A stretch of 64,000 nt of DNA from Rikenellaceae bacterium (GCA_015059905.1 SUZN01000001.1:1-64000); one strand, 5' to 3'. Shown: positions 23,990-36,890, counted from the stretch's first letter. Translations and numbers: made by a program. Notes: generated by a model not told the origin, from the letters alone.

Positions 23990-25261
23990 TTATCGTACCT
24001 TGAACTCTGGGTCTGCCTTCATTGGGATAGGCATTGAACGATAAACACCTGCCTCGAACTTCTCGCGAACAGCCTTGAACGCAGCGATTGTGCGCTCTAC
24101 GTCCTCCATAGTGTGAGCCGCAGTAGGGATGATACGCAAGATAATCTCGCCCTTTGGAATAACAGGGTAGATTACGATTGAGCAGAAGATACCGTAGTTC
24201 TCACGCAAGTCAACGATGAGGTTTGTACCCTCCTCGTTACCACCCTTCATATATACAGGGGTAACGGGTGACTGTGTAACACCAATCTCAAAGCCGTTCT
24301 CCTTGAAACCGTTCTGGATAGCGCGAGTAATCTCCCACAACTTCTCCTGATACTCTGGGTGGTTGCGGATAAGCTCCAGACGCTTCAAAGCACCGATAAC
24401 CATAGGCATTGGGAGTGACTTTGCGTAGAGCTGTGAACGCATATTGTAACGGAACAGGTTGATGAGCCAACGTGGACCGCTGACGAATGCGCCGATACCT
24501 GCCATTGACTTAGCGAATGTGTTGAACAATACATCCACGCCATCCACGCAGTCGAAGTGAGCCGCTGTACCACGACCACCAGGACCCATTGTACCGAAAC
24601 CGTGAGCATCGTCAACCAACAGACGGAAGTTGAAATCCTTCTTCGCCTTAACGATTACATCGAGGAAACCGAGGTCACCCTTCATACCGAATACACCCTC
24701 GGTGATTACGAGTACACCACCGCGCTGCTCCTCGGCAAGCTCTGTGGCGTGCTTGAGCTGCAAGCGGAGAGAATCCTCGTTGTTGTGAGCGTAAACGAAA
24801 CGCTTACCCTTGTGCATACGCAGACCGTCGATGATACAAGCGTGGCACTCGGCATCATAAACCACTACGTCACGAGGTGTGAGCAAGCAGTCGATGATTG
24901 AAATCATACCCTGATAACCGAAGTTCAAAAGGAAAGCATCCTCCTTGCCAACGAACTCCGCGAGCTCGCGCTCCAACTGCTCGTGGTACTTTGTCTGACC
25001 ACTCATCATACGAGCACCCATAGGAGCTGCCATACCGAACTCCTGTGCACCCGCAGCGTCAGCCTTGCGTACCTCTGGGTGGTTAGCCAGACCGAGGTAG
25101 TTGTTCAAGCTCCAGTTGAGCATCATCTTACCGCGAAAACGCATATGAGGACCAAGCTCGCCCTCCAACTTTGGGAATGCGAAGTAACCGTGTACCAACT
25201 GCATATACTGACCAATTGGACCGCCAGTGTTCTTCTCTAATCTTTCGAAAATATCAACCAT
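23990..25261 (-). CDS. PLP-dependent alpha-oxoamine synthase family acyltransferase
   Basis: This 423-residue protein is a fold-type I PLP enzyme of the AONS/KBL/SPT family, which condenses an acyl-thioester with an amino acid under decarboxylation. Visible residues are the cofactor-binding DDAHGFG (D218, H220) and the Schiff-base lysine K251 in NTFAKSMAGIG. The N-terminal ERLEKNTGGPIGQYMQLVHGYFAFP differs from 8-amino-7-oxononanoate synthase and from the Bacteroidetes serine palmitoyltransferase that I remember, so this is a separate subgroup whose acyl donor and amino acid are unknown. The start at 25261 fits; the longer frame would begin at the -7 box. Its own promoter is TATCTTTG at 25325-25332. 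Confidence 0.82.
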   Translation of the reverse strand: MVDIFERLEKNTGGPIGQYMQLVHGYFAFPKLEGELGPHMRFRGKMMLNWSLNNYLGLANHPEVRKADAAGAQEFGMAAPMGARMMSGQTKYHEQLERELAEFVGKEDAFLLNFGYQGMISIIDCLLTPRDVVVYDAECHACIIDGLRMHKGKRFVYAHNNEDSLRLQLKHATELAEEQRGGVLVITEGVFGMKGDLGFLDVIVKAKKDFNFRLLVDDAHGFGTMGPGGRGTAAHFDCVDGVDVLFNTFAKSMAGIGAFVSGPRWLINLFRYNMRSQLYAKSLPMPMVIGALKRLELIRNHPEYQEKLWEITRAIQNGFKENGFEIGVTQSPVTPVYMKGGNEEGTNLIVDLRENYGIFCSIVIYPVIPKGEIILRIIPTAAHTMEDVERTIAAFKAVREKFEAGVYRSMPIPMKADPEFKVR

Positions 25262-25324
25262 AATATTTTTATTTGAGTTATGTTTTCTGTTTACCCGTCG
25301 CCGTAAAGCGACATAATACAACTA

Positions 25325-25332
25325 CAAAGATA
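25325..25332 (-). promoter_or_regulatory. -7 box of the alpha-oxoamine synthase gene
   Basis: TATCTTTG on the minus strand, preceded by a run of T. It supports the start at 25261 because a start at 25321 would precede transcription. The leader holds a small hairpin, GTCGC...GCGAC (25298-25312). Confidence 0.6.
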
Positions 25333-25469
25333 GAAAAAAAATCGACATTATGTTATTTCGTGAGGCTAAAAAGGTATGCCGCCAACGAAAAAATAAGTAT
25401 TTATACTTACCATCGAAGAAAAACTTACACTATTTGGCTCAATGAATTGCGAGAAATGATATTTTTTCT

Positions 25470-25477
25470 TATCTTCG
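25470..25477 (+). promoter_or_regulatory. -7 box of the pyrH operon
   Basis: TATCTTCG, one base off the TAnnTTTG consensus, 20 bases before the ATG. Confidence 0.45.
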
Positions 25478-25497
25478 CATAAATAAACTTTTGAATT

Positions 25498-26208
25498 ATG
25501 GGATACAATAGAATCTTACTCAAGTTGAGTGGTGAGTCGCTTCAGGGCGAGCAGAAGTATGGTCTTTCGCCTGCTGTGTTACAATCTTATGCCGAGCAGA
25601 TTAAGGCTGCAGCAGCTACAGGTGTTCAGATAGGTATTGTTATCGGCGGCGGTAACATCTTCCGAGGTTTGCAGGGTGCCAAGAAGGGCTTCGACCGCGT
25701 GAAGGGTGATCAGATGGGTATGCTGGCAACAATAATCAACTCTTTGGCGCTTCACTCTGCGCTTGAGGATAATGGTGTCAAGGCAAAGGTGCTCACATCA
25801 ATCCGTATGGAGCCTATTGGCGAATACTACTCAAAGGCAAAGGCTATTGAGTATCTTGAGGCAGGATATGTTGTAATCATCGGTGGCGGTACCTCTAACC
25901 CGTATTTCTCAACCGACACTGCTTCGGCTTTGCGTGGTATTGAGATTGAGGCGGAGGTTATGTTCAAGGGTACGCGTGTCGATGGAGTCTATACTGCCGA
26001 CCCCGAGAAGGACCCAACAGCTACGAAGTTCGACAAGATTACCTTCGACGAGGTTTATAACCGCGACCTAAAGGTTATGGATATGACAGCCTTTACACTC
26101 TGCAAGGAGAATGGTTTGGATATTATCGTATTTGATATGGATACCGAGGGTAACTTGGCAAAAGTTTTGAATGGAGAGTCAATCGGCACATTGGTGTGCA
26201 AAGAGTAA
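25498..26208 (+). CDS. pyrH: UMP kinase
   Basis: This 236-residue amino-acid-kinase-fold enzyme phosphorylates UMP to UDP. It starts YNRILLKLSGESLQG and has the glycine loop IGIVIGGGNIFRG, then DQMGMLATIINSLAL, the UMP-binding region GGGTSNPYFSTDTASALR and the C-terminal TAFTLCKENGLDIIVFDM. This is the full family length. It is the first of pyrH - thioredoxin-like - frr; elsewhere pyrH and frr are usually adjacent. Confidence 0.97.
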   Translation: MGYNRILLKLSGESLQGEQKYGLSPAVLQSYAEQIKAAAATGVQIGIVIGGGNIFRGLQGAKKGFDRVKGDQMGMLATIINSLALHSALEDNGVKAKVLTSIRMEPIGEYYSKAKAIEYLEAGYVVIIGGGTSNPYFSTDTASALRGIEIEAEVMFKGTRVDGVYTADPEKDPTATKFDKITFDEVYNRDLKVMDMTAFTLCKENGLDIIVFDMDTEGNLAKVLNGESIGTLVCKE

Positions 26209-26222
26209 AATTTTGAGTGAGT

Positions 26223-26771
26223 ATGAAAGTAAAGAATTTCTGCCGCAAGGCGATGGTGCTGGTTGCGGCTTTGGTTATGATGATGGTGGCTATGCCCGTT
26301 GAGGCGCAGGCACAGCAGGATGACATTGCATCAACAACGCTTATCAATAAGGGCGACAAGGCGCCTGACTTCACCGTAGAGATGGTTAGTGGCGAGCAGC
26401 TCACGCTCTCAAAACTCAAGGGTAAGGTTGTCGTTGTGAATTTCTGGGCAACGTGGTGTCCTCCCTGCCGTCAGGAGTTGAAGGTTGTTGAGAAGCAACT
26501 TATCGAGCGCTTTAAGGGTAAGGATTTTGTATTCCTGCCAATCTCGCGTGGCGAGGCGAAAAAGACCGTAGAGGCTTTCCGCAAGCAGAATGGCTACACC
26601 TTCCCTATGGGTCTTGACCCCAAGCAGACTATCTACAAGAAATATGCATCGAACTACATCCCTCGCAACTTCGTTGTGGGCAAGGATGGCAAGGTAATCT
26701 ACACATCGGTGGGTTACACTCCAGAGGAGTTTGCCGAGATGATTTCTGTTATCGAGAAGGCTTTGAAATAG
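26223..26771 (+). CDS. TlpA/ResA-like thiol-disulfide protein
   Basis: A 182-residue secreted thioredoxin-fold protein. A signal peptide (about 1-30, ending EAQA) is followed by the AhpC/TSA-Redoxin start APDFTVEMVSGEQLTLSKLKGK and the catalytic WATWCPPCRQE (C79, C82). TlpA/ResA proteins reduce disulfides in the periplasm, often for cytochrome c or folding. It lies 14 bases after pyrH and 24 bases before frr, so it is embedded in a translation-related operon. The start at 26223 (ATG) is preferred to the GTG two codons earlier. Confidence 0.92.
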   Translation: MKVKNFCRKAMVLVAALVMMMVAMPVEAQAQQDDIASTTLINKGDKAPDFTVEMVSGEQLTLSKLKGKVVVVNFWATWCPPCRQELKVVEKQLIERFKGKDFVFLPISRGEAKKTVEAFRKQNGYTFPMGLDPKQTIYKKYASNYIPRNFVVGKDGKVIYTSVGYTPEEFAEMISVIEKALK

Positions 26772-26795
26772 AACAAATAATTAAACGAAACTACT

Positions 26796-27353
26796 ATGGA
26801 TACAACTACAATTATCAATGAGGCAACCGACCGTATGAAGCGTACGGTGGATCACCTTGACGAGGAGCTTTTGAACATCCGCGCGGGTAAGGCATCAACA
26901 AACGTGCTCAACAGCGTGTTTGTCGATTACTATGGCTCGCAGACACCTGTGTCGGGCGTAGCAAGTGTTACTGTGCCTGATGCACGCACAATCCTTATCC
27001 AGCCTTGGGATAAGAACTTTATCCGCCCAATCGAGAAGGCTATCCTGGACTCAAACATCGGTCTTACACCATCGAACAATGGTGAGACTATCCGTTTGAC
27101 CATTCCACCTCTTACCGAGGAGCGCCGTAAGGAGCTTGTTAAGCAGGTGAAGGGTGTTGGCGAGAATGCTCGTATCAGCTTGCGTAATGCTCGCCGTGAT
27201 GCCGTTGAGGCGTTCAAGAAGGCACAGAAGGAGGGTATGCCCGAGGATGAGGCAAAGGATGGCGAGACAAGAGCACAGAAGCTGCTGGAGAAGTACTCGA
27301 AGAAGCTCGACGAGTTGATGGCAGCCAAGGAGAAGGAGATTATGACCGTGTAA
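26796..27353 (+). CDS. frr: Ribosome recycling factor
   Basis: A 185-residue tRNA-mimic that splits post-termination ribosomes with EF-G. It has the family pattern MKRTVDHLDEELLNIRAGKAST, then YYGSQTPVSGVASV and the C-terminal arm RKELVKQVKGVGENARISLRNARRDA. The length is exactly that expected. It is followed by a strong terminator. Confidence 0.97.
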   Translation: MDTTTIINEATDRMKRTVDHLDEELLNIRAGKASTNVLNSVFVDYYGSQTPVSGVASVTVPDARTILIQPWDKNFIRPIEKAILDSNIGLTPSNNGETIRLTIPPLTEERRKELVKQVKGVGENARISLRNARRDAVEAFKKAQKEGMPEDEAKDGETRAQKLLEKYSKKLDELMAAKEKEIMTV

Positions 27354-27399
27354 TCCTCTTTTGTGGGCGAGAGACTCGCTATGTAAGATATTTTAATTG

Positions 27400-27428
27400 G
27401 CGGGTTGTGTGTGCAACCCGCTTTTTTT
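27400..27428 (+). terminator. Terminator of the pyrH-frr operon
   Basis: GCGGGTTG pairs with CAACCCGC around a short TGTGTG loop, followed by TTTTTTT. It starts 47 bases after the frr stop and 44 bases before the next start. Confidence 0.9.
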
Positions 27429-27443
27429 ATAAACTAACAACCT

Positions 27444-28265
27444 ATGAAGAGATTATTTATTTTATCCGTTGCGCTCTTTGCCAGTGTGGCAGTTATGGCG
27501 CAGCAGGCGCGCGAGGTGCAGCACTTTGCCCACCGCGCAAGTCGTTTTGAGTATGACGAGAATACGCTGGAGGCGTTCCAGGCGACCTACGACAAGGGTA
27601 TTCGTGGCTATGAGACCGATATCCGTATGACTGGTGACGGCGAGCTGGTTATCTCGCACGATGAGACTCTCTCACGCCTCACACCAAGCGATGGCAACGT
27701 GGAGAAGATGACTCGAAAAGAGATAAGCAAGGTGCGTACCGATAAGGGTAACAAGATTTTGTTTGCCGACGAGCTGGCGAAGTGGTTGAGCAAGCGCGAT
27801 GGCGTATATGTAGAGTGGGAGATGAAGTCGGGCGCGTATGATGACGAGAAGCTGCGCGACTATTGCGATAAGCTCTATAAGACGGCGATGAAGAAGAAGC
27901 CCGCAAACTCTACCTATCTCTTCACATCGTTCGATAAGCGCACGTTGCGTATGATGCGCGAACTGCATCCCGATGCGGATTTGATGCTTATTATCGGTAA
28001 GCCATTGAGTGATGACTGCATCAAGCAGGCTTTGGATATGAAGGTAAAGCGTCTGGCGTGCAATATGGGTGGCACAAGCCGCGATATGGTAAACAAGGCG
28101 AAGAAGGCGGGTTTGATTGTATCGCTCTGGCCAGGTCAGTCGATTGAGGATTTTCAGCTCGGCGTGGCTTTGGGCGCTGATGCTTTATGCTGCGACAAGG
28201 CTGTCGAGGTAATGGAGTTTGCCAAGAAGAATATGCCGTGGGTTAAACTGGAGAAGCACAAATAA
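27444..28265 (+). CDS. Secreted glycerophosphodiester phosphodiesterase
   Basis: A 273-residue GDPD-fold enzyme with a signal peptide (1-20). The active-site residues are visible: H30-R31 (FAHR), E57 and D59 in YETDIR, and H72 in ISHDET. Such enzymes cut glycerophosphodiesters from lipid turnover into glycerol-3-phosphate and an alcohol. It starts 16 bases after the frr terminator. A second GDPD gene, not closely similar, lies at 35269-36204. Confidence 0.92.
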   Translation: MKRLFILSVALFASVAVMAQQAREVQHFAHRASRFEYDENTLEAFQATYDKGIRGYETDIRMTGDGELVISHDETLSRLTPSDGNVEKMTRKEISKVRTDKGNKILFADELAKWLSKRDGVYVEWEMKSGAYDDEKLRDYCDKLYKTAMKKKPANSTYLFTSFDKRTLRMMRELHPDADLMLIIGKPLSDDCIKQALDMKVKRLACNMGGTSRDMVNKAKKAGLIVSLWPGQSIEDFQLGVALGADALCCDKAVEVMEFAKKNMPWVKLEKHK

Positions 28266-28270
28266 ATGAT

Positions 28271-28386
28271 GAAGCTGTCTAACAAGGTGATTTTTGCGTT
28301 ACGCTCGCCCTCGAAATCCTCATTTCAAGTAAACTCCGCTTTTTCGGGCTTCGCAAGCCTTAAAATCCCTCTTGTTAAACAACTTC
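28271..28386. repeat. 116-bp element with imperfect terminal inverted repeats
   Basis: The ends GAAGCTGTCTAACAAG and CTTGTTAAACAACTTC are inverted copies with two mismatches in 16 positions, and the match extends inward (GATTTT). The interior holds small hairpins such as GGCTTGCGAAGCC on the minus strand and has no coding capacity. It looks like a dispersed MITE-type or REP-type repeat inserted between the phosphodiesterase gene and its terminator. I see no second copy in this window and no clean target duplication. Confidence 0.6.
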
Positions 28387-28393
28387 AAGGAGC

Positions 28394-28432
28394 AAAGGGT
28401 TGTCCATCAAACTTGTAGGACAACCCTTTTAG
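28394..28432 (+). terminator. Terminator with TTGTCC stem
   Basis: AAAGGGTTGTCC pairs exactly with GGACAACCCTTT around ATCAAACTTGTA, followed by TT. It is the likely terminator of the phosphodiesterase gene, displaced by the 116-bp element. Confidence 0.75.
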
Positions 28433-28472
28433 GGGGAATGTCAATACATTGCACAAGTGCTCTGCCACAACA

Positions 28473-28503
28473 AAAAAGCGACTCTCGAAAGGAGTCGCTT
28501 TTT
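28473..28503. terminator. Bidirectional terminator before fba
   Basis: AAAAAGCGACTC and GAGTCGCTTTTT form a long stem around TCGAAAG. T-runs are present on both strands; on the minus strand it ends the fba transcript. Confidence 0.88.
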
Positions 28504-28522
28504 CTATAAATGGTAAATTCCC

Positions 28523-29518
28523 TTACTCAACTGTACCAGCTGAACCAAGAACGTTTACGCACTTGTGCATGTAAAGCTTCTTGAGCTCCTCACGAGCTGG
28601 ACCCAAGTACTTACGTGGATCGAACTCTGCTGGGTTGTCAACGAAGATCTTACGAACCATTGCAGTCATAGCCAAACGACCGTCAGAGTCGATGTTGATC
28701 TTGCAAACTGCTGACTTCGCTGCCTTACGCAACTCCTCCTCTGGAATACCTACTGCATCCTTCAATGCACCACCGTGAGTGTTGATAATCTTAACATACT
28801 CCTGTGGAACTGAAGAAGAGCCGTGAAGAACGATAGGGAAGCCAGGGATCTGCTTCTCGATCTCTGCCAAGATGTCGAAACGCAATGGTGGTGGAACCAA
28901 AATACCATCAGCGTTGCGAGTGCACTGCTCTGGCTTGAACTTGTTAGCACCGTGTGAAGTACCGATTGAGATAGCAAGTGAATCTACGCCTGTCTTTGAT
29001 ACGAAGTCGATAACCTCCTCTGGACGTGTGTAGTGAGCAACCTCTGAAGATACCTCATCCTCAACGCCTGCCAATACGCCGAGCTCACCCTCAACTGTTA
29101 CGTCGAACTGGTGTGCGTAATCAACAACCTTCTTTGTAAGAGCTACGTTCTCATCGTATGGGAGGTGTGAACCGTCGATCATAACTGAAGAGAAACCCAT
29201 ATCAATACAGCTCTTGCAGAGTTCGAATGAGTTACCGTGGTCGAGGTGAAGAACGATAGGAATGTTCTTACCCATCTCCTTAGCGAACTCAACAGCACCC
29301 TGTGCCATGTAACGCAACAGTGTCTGGTTAGCGTAGTTACGAGCACCTGAAGATACCTGAAGGATAACAGGTGAAGAGCACTCTACACAAGCAGAGATGA
29401 TAGCCTGCATCTGCTCCATGTTGTTGAAGTTGAACGCTGGGATAGCGTAACCACCCTCGATTGCCTTCTTGAACATCTCACGAGTGTTCACAAGACCAAG
29501 ATCTTTGTAAGAAATCAT
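28523..29518 (-). CDS. fba: Class II fructose-bisphosphate aldolase
   Basis: A 331-residue zinc aldolase of glycolysis/gluconeogenesis. It has GGYAIPAFNFNNMEQ near the start, LHLDHGN (the zinc-binding and catalytic region), DGSHLPYDEN, EGELGVLAG, a second metal site GTSHGANKF, and the C-terminal HGSSSVP. The length and order are those of class II enzymes of the Bacteroidales type. It is monocistronic, with promoter TATATTTG at 29603-29610 and a terminator at 28473. Confidence 0.97.
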   Translation of the reverse strand: MISYKDLGLVNTREMFKKAIEGGYAIPAFNFNNMEQMQAIISACVECSSPVILQVSSGARNYANQTLLRYMAQGAVEFAKEMGKNIPIVLHLDHGNSFELCKSCIDMGFSSVMIDGSHLPYDENVALTKKVVDYAHQFDVTVEGELGVLAGVEDEVSSEVAHYTRPEEVIDFVSKTGVDSLAISIGTSHGANKFKPEQCTRNADGILVPPPLRFDILAEIEKQIPGFPIVLHGSSSVPQEYVKIINTHGGALKDAVGIPEEELRKAAKSAVCKINIDSDGRLAMTAMVRKIFVDNPAEFDPRKYLGPAREELKKLYMHKCVNVLGSAGTVE

Positions 29519-29602
29519 AGTGTTATAATTTTAATTAGTGAATATTTTCCAAAATTTCCGTTGCAGAAGCCTCGACCTTATGTCAAGTCCCCTTTATCGG
29601 CG

Positions 29603-29610
29603 CAAATATA
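29603..29610 (-). promoter_or_regulatory. -7 box of fba
   Basis: TATATTTG on the minus strand, 85 bases upstream of the fba start. Confidence 0.55.
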
Positions 29611-29652
29611 CAAAATAATTACATCATTAGAAAATTTTTCTCAAATTATATC

Positions 29653-33987
<4,335 letters not shown>

Positions 33988-34056
33988 ACTGAGTTAGGTT
34001 GTAATGTAAATGCGCCACCCAATCCTCGCGGAATATGGGTGGTCGCACTTCATATG

Positions 34057-35160
34057 TTATTTCTTGTCTATCTCGTTCAGCGCAAAGGCGTATGCACCGA
34101 GTGATATGGCGGTGCTTGCTCCAATCTTCGAAATCATCACGCCGACACGCTTTTGTGGGTCGTAGGTCACAACCTTATCGGTGCCATATACCTTCAAATC
34201 GCGTGATGCACCCTTCGCAAAGAGCTCGAACTCCGCCTCATCGTCCAAATCATAGACTTTCATCTGCACGCGGTCGAATGACTCGCCACCAATGGTGTGC
34301 ATCTGTGAGCGCAACTCCTCCAATAATGCAGGCTTAATATATTTCGATGCGGCTGTTATACCGCCACCGATAACAATCAGACCATCGATAAGTGTAACGG
34401 CAGTAGCCATAGCGTCGCCCGCTACCTCGCCCATTGTGGCAAAAGCCTTCTTGGCAGCCTCCTTGTCGCCCTCGCGTTTGCCCTCGGCGATGTCGTATAT
34501 ATCCTTTGGCTCAAGCGTTGGGTCGTCAATACCCGAAGCCTCCTTATATACTCGCTTCACGGCGCGCACAGCCACGCCATCTTCCACCATCACATTAGGC
34601 ATATGCTTATGACGCAGACAGAAGGTTTCGATGCACGAGTTATCGCCAGTGTGGAGCTCGCCATTTGTCACAAAGCCCATACCGAAGCCTGTGCCGAAAG
34701 TGTAGCCCAGCAATGTCTTGTAACGCTTTGCGCTGCCCAGCGCCTCCAGCTTCTCATTCACAGCTGGCAGAGCACCCGCCAACGCCTCGCCGTAGGCGTA
34801 GAGGTCGGCGTCGTTGTTGATATATACAGGGATGCCGAATTTCTCCTGAAGGAATGGGCCAAGCGCCACACCGTCGCGGAACGATGGGAAGTTAGGCATA
34901 TAGAAGCCACCCACGATACCATTAGCGTAGTCGGCAGGACCAGGGAAGGCAAAACTAATAGCCACAGGCTTGCAGTCGAGCTTTGCAATCACCTCCTCGA
35001 AACCCTCCACCAGGGTCTGCATACAGAGGTCGAGGTCTTGTGCGTTTGCAGGTTTTGTAATCGGGTCAATGATAAATTTGTTGGCTTGCATTGCGCCAAA
35101 TACGAAGTTTGTACCGCCCGCATCAAGTGTGATTACGGTTCGTTTGTCATTTCTATACAT
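34057..35160 (-). CDS. ROK family sugar kinase-like protein
   Basis: A 367-residue protein with the ASKHA/ROK fold: N-terminal phosphate loop LDAGGTNFVFG, an FPGPADYANG segment, the catalytic-type VYINNDADLYAYGE (NND), and the ATP region GTGFGMGF. The canonical ROK zinc signature CxCGxxGCxE and the preceding E-x-G-H are missing; the segment reads DNSCIETFCLRHKH instead. It may be a kinase with changed substrate-site architecture or a non-canonical member. Its promoter is TAACTTTG at 35191-35198. It heads the operon with YeiH and GH2, which suggests phosphorylation of a sugar released by the galactosidase. Confidence 0.8.
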   Translation of the reverse strand: MYRNDKRTVITLDAGGTNFVFGAMQANKFIIDPITKPANAQDLDLCMQTLVEGFEEVIAKLDCKPVAISFAFPGPADYANGIVGGFYMPNFPSFRDGVALGPFLQEKFGIPVYINNDADLYAYGEALAGALPAVNEKLEALGSAKRYKTLLGYTFGTGFGMGFVTNGELHTGDNSCIETFCLRHKHMPNVMVEDGVAVRAVKRVYKEASGIDDPTLEPKDIYDIAEGKREGDKEAAKKAFATMGEVAGDAMATAVTLIDGLIVIGGGITAASKYIKPALLEELRSQMHTIGGESFDRVQMKVYDLDDEAEFELFAKGASRDLKVYGTDKVVTYDPQKRVGVMISKIGASTAISLGAYAFALNEIDKK

Positions 35161-35190
35161 AGGATAAATTTTTATGGTTCATAATTTTGT

Positions 35191-35198
35191 CAAAGTTA
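35191..35198 (-). promoter_or_regulatory. -7 box of the ROK-YeiH-GH2 operon
   Basis: TAACTTTG on the minus strand, 31 bases before the ROK start; -33 not clear. Confidence 0.5.
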
Positions 35199-35231
35199 AT
35201 AAATTTTATGCGGATAATGGAATATTTATAT

Positions 35232-35239
35232 TAAATTTG
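35232..35239 (+). promoter_or_regulatory. -7 box of the second phosphodiesterase gene
   Basis: TAAATTTG, 30 bases before the start at 35269. It is divergent from the ROK promoter with only 33 bases between the two boxes. Confidence 0.45.
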
Positions 35240-35268
35240 TTATGTCAAACTGTGTTAAATTTAATATT

Positions 35269-36204
35269 ATGAAGAGAATTTTACACTTTTTCGCTGTGAT
35301 GTTGTCAATTATGGCAGTATCGTTGCAATTTGGTTGTTATGATGGTGCAGAGCCTGAAACAAGAGCTGAGCAGATTATTACCGAAATTCACAATCCAAAC
35401 TCTAAGAATGTTTTAGTCATATGCCATCGAGGCGATTGGCGAAACTATCCCGAGAACTCCATTCCTGCCATCGAGTCGGTAATCAGAATGGGTACCGATA
35501 TGGTTGAAATTGATGTCCAACTTACCAAAGATAGTGTGCTGGTGCTGATGCACGACCGCACAATTGACCGTAGCACTACGGGACGAGGCAAGATAGGTGA
35601 GATGACATACGAGGAGTTGCAACGCCATTACCTCAAGACAGCGCACGGTGTGCGTAGTTCGCTCGATTTGAAGGTGCCCACGTTGCGTGAGGCGCTGGAG
35701 GTGTGCAAGGACCGTATCACGGTAAATATCGACAAGGGTTATGACTATTATCCTATGGTGCTCGCCCTCACAGAAGAATTGGGCGTTACGCATCAGGTGC
35801 TGATTAAGGGCGGAAAGTCTTTGGCAGACATTGAGACGAAGATGGCGGAGAATGAAAACAACCTCCTCTATATGCCTATCGTGACACCTGCGAACGCGGG
35901 TAGTGCAAAGATTTTCGAGGAGTATATTGCTGCCGATAAACCGCAGCTTGCTTATGAAGTGTGTTGGAGCGAGATGACTCCTGTTGTTGAGGAGTGTATG
36001 CAAAGGGTGATTGCTGACGGTTCGAAGCTATGGGTAAATACCCTCTGGAACTCCCTCTGCGGCGGTTTGAGCGACGATGTGGCTTACGAGAAATCAGCCG
36101 AGGAGGTGTATGGTAAGATTTTGGAAATGGGTGCGACTATGATTCAGACCGACCGCCCAGAATTTTTGTTGGATTATCTTCGCAAGCGAGGTCTGCACGA
36201 TTAA
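35269..36204 (+). CDS. Glycerophosphodiester phosphodiesterase-type lipoprotein
   Basis: A 311-residue GDPD-fold protein. The start at 35269 gives a signal peptide with a loose lipobox ending at C23 (QFGC). Catalytic positions are H53-R54 (ICHRGD), E62 in NYPENS, E80 and D82 in VEIDVQ and H95 in LMHDR. The GRGKIGEMTYEEL and late IQTDRPEFLLDYL segments are typical of the class often found in Bacteroidales and called glycerophosphodiester phosphodiesterases although substrates vary. It is transcribed alone and convergent with the membrane-protein gene that follows. Confidence 0.88.
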   Translation: MKRILHFFAVMLSIMAVSLQFGCYDGAEPETRAEQIITEIHNPNSKNVLVICHRGDWRNYPENSIPAIESVIRMGTDMVEIDVQLTKDSVLVLMHDRTIDRSTTGRGKIGEMTYEELQRHYLKTAHGVRSSLDLKVPTLREALEVCKDRITVNIDKGYDYYPMVLALTEELGVTHQVLIKGGKSLADIETKMAENENNLLYMPIVTPANAGSAKIFEEYIAADKPQLAYEVCWSEMTPVVEECMQRVIADGSKLWVNTLWNSLCGGLSDDVAYEKSAEEVYGKILEMGATMIQTDRPEFLLDYLRKRGLHD

Positions 36205-36240
36205 AAGTAGAAGTTGTCAATTCCTAATTAGATAGCTCTT

Positions 36241-36849
36241 TTACATCCACATCATTGCTGCCACCGAGAGCATAAATCCGCTGACAAAACCGATGAATAG
36301 TTGTCGGCTACGGTTACGACCCATATATAATCTTGCCGAGGCAAGCACGCCAGCGCAGAGTATTGTCAGAAGCAATACCCAAAAGAGAGATGTTTCGCCC
36401 AGGATATTGAGCATAGCAAACAGAGCCACCACTGCGCCCATAGCCGTGAGGTGGGTGCTGATGCGGGCGAAAGGTAGCGAGGCAAGGCAGAAGAGCTCGC
36501 ACAATACGCCCGCCATAGCTATCTTGCGGAAGATAGAGAGTGAGGGGGCCTTCATCATTGTGATGGCACATAATATATAACAGGTCGCACCAACAAGCAG
36601 GGCGATGATGGTAAACTCACGTTTCGAGAGTCGTTTGTTACGCAGACGGCGCAGACGCTTCAGCAGTGCGAGTGTCAGCACAGGCAACACAAGCGAATAG
36701 AGCGCCACGTTCCACAATAGATACACCTTTACACGCCAGGGGTAGTAGGAGTGTACCGTGTCGGTAAAGAGCAGTATAATCATCACATAGATGGGTATCA
36801 TAAATGGATGAAATACTACCGAGAGAGTCTTCGATATCTTGTTAAGCAT
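36241..36849 (-). CDS. Multi-pass membrane protein of unknown function
   Basis: A 202-residue protein with about six hydrophobic segments. Parts such as VFHPFMIPIYVMIILLF and ISTHLTAMGAVVALFAML resemble the PAP2/phosphatidate phosphatase-like proteins of Bacteroidetes, but the PAP2 catalytic motifs (KxxxxxxRP, PSGH, SRxxxxxHxxxD) are not present, so no enzyme activity is implied. It is 41 bases downstream of rpoN and probably co-transcribed. Confidence 0.7.
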   Translation of the reverse strand: MLNKISKTLSVVFHPFMIPIYVMIILLFTDTVHSYYPWRVKVYLLWNVALYSLVLPVLTLALLKRLRRLRNKRLSKREFTIIALLVGATCYILCAITMMKAPSLSIFRKIAMAGVLCELFCLASLPFARISTHLTAMGAVVALFAMLNILGETSLFWVLLLTILCAGVLASARLYMGRNRSRQLFIGFVSGFMLSVAAMMWM

Positions 36850-36890
36850 TATAAATTTTCGGTTTTGAGCCTTATAGCACGGCTCGGAGG

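Noticed and set aside
23990..25261. Serine palmitoyltransferase or biotin synthesis enzyme BioF
   Set aside because: The N-terminal region does not match either as I recall them, and no pathway genes are nearby; left as family level.
36241..36849. PAP2 phosphatase
   Set aside because: None of the three catalytic PAP2 motifs is present; only general membrane-protein likeness.
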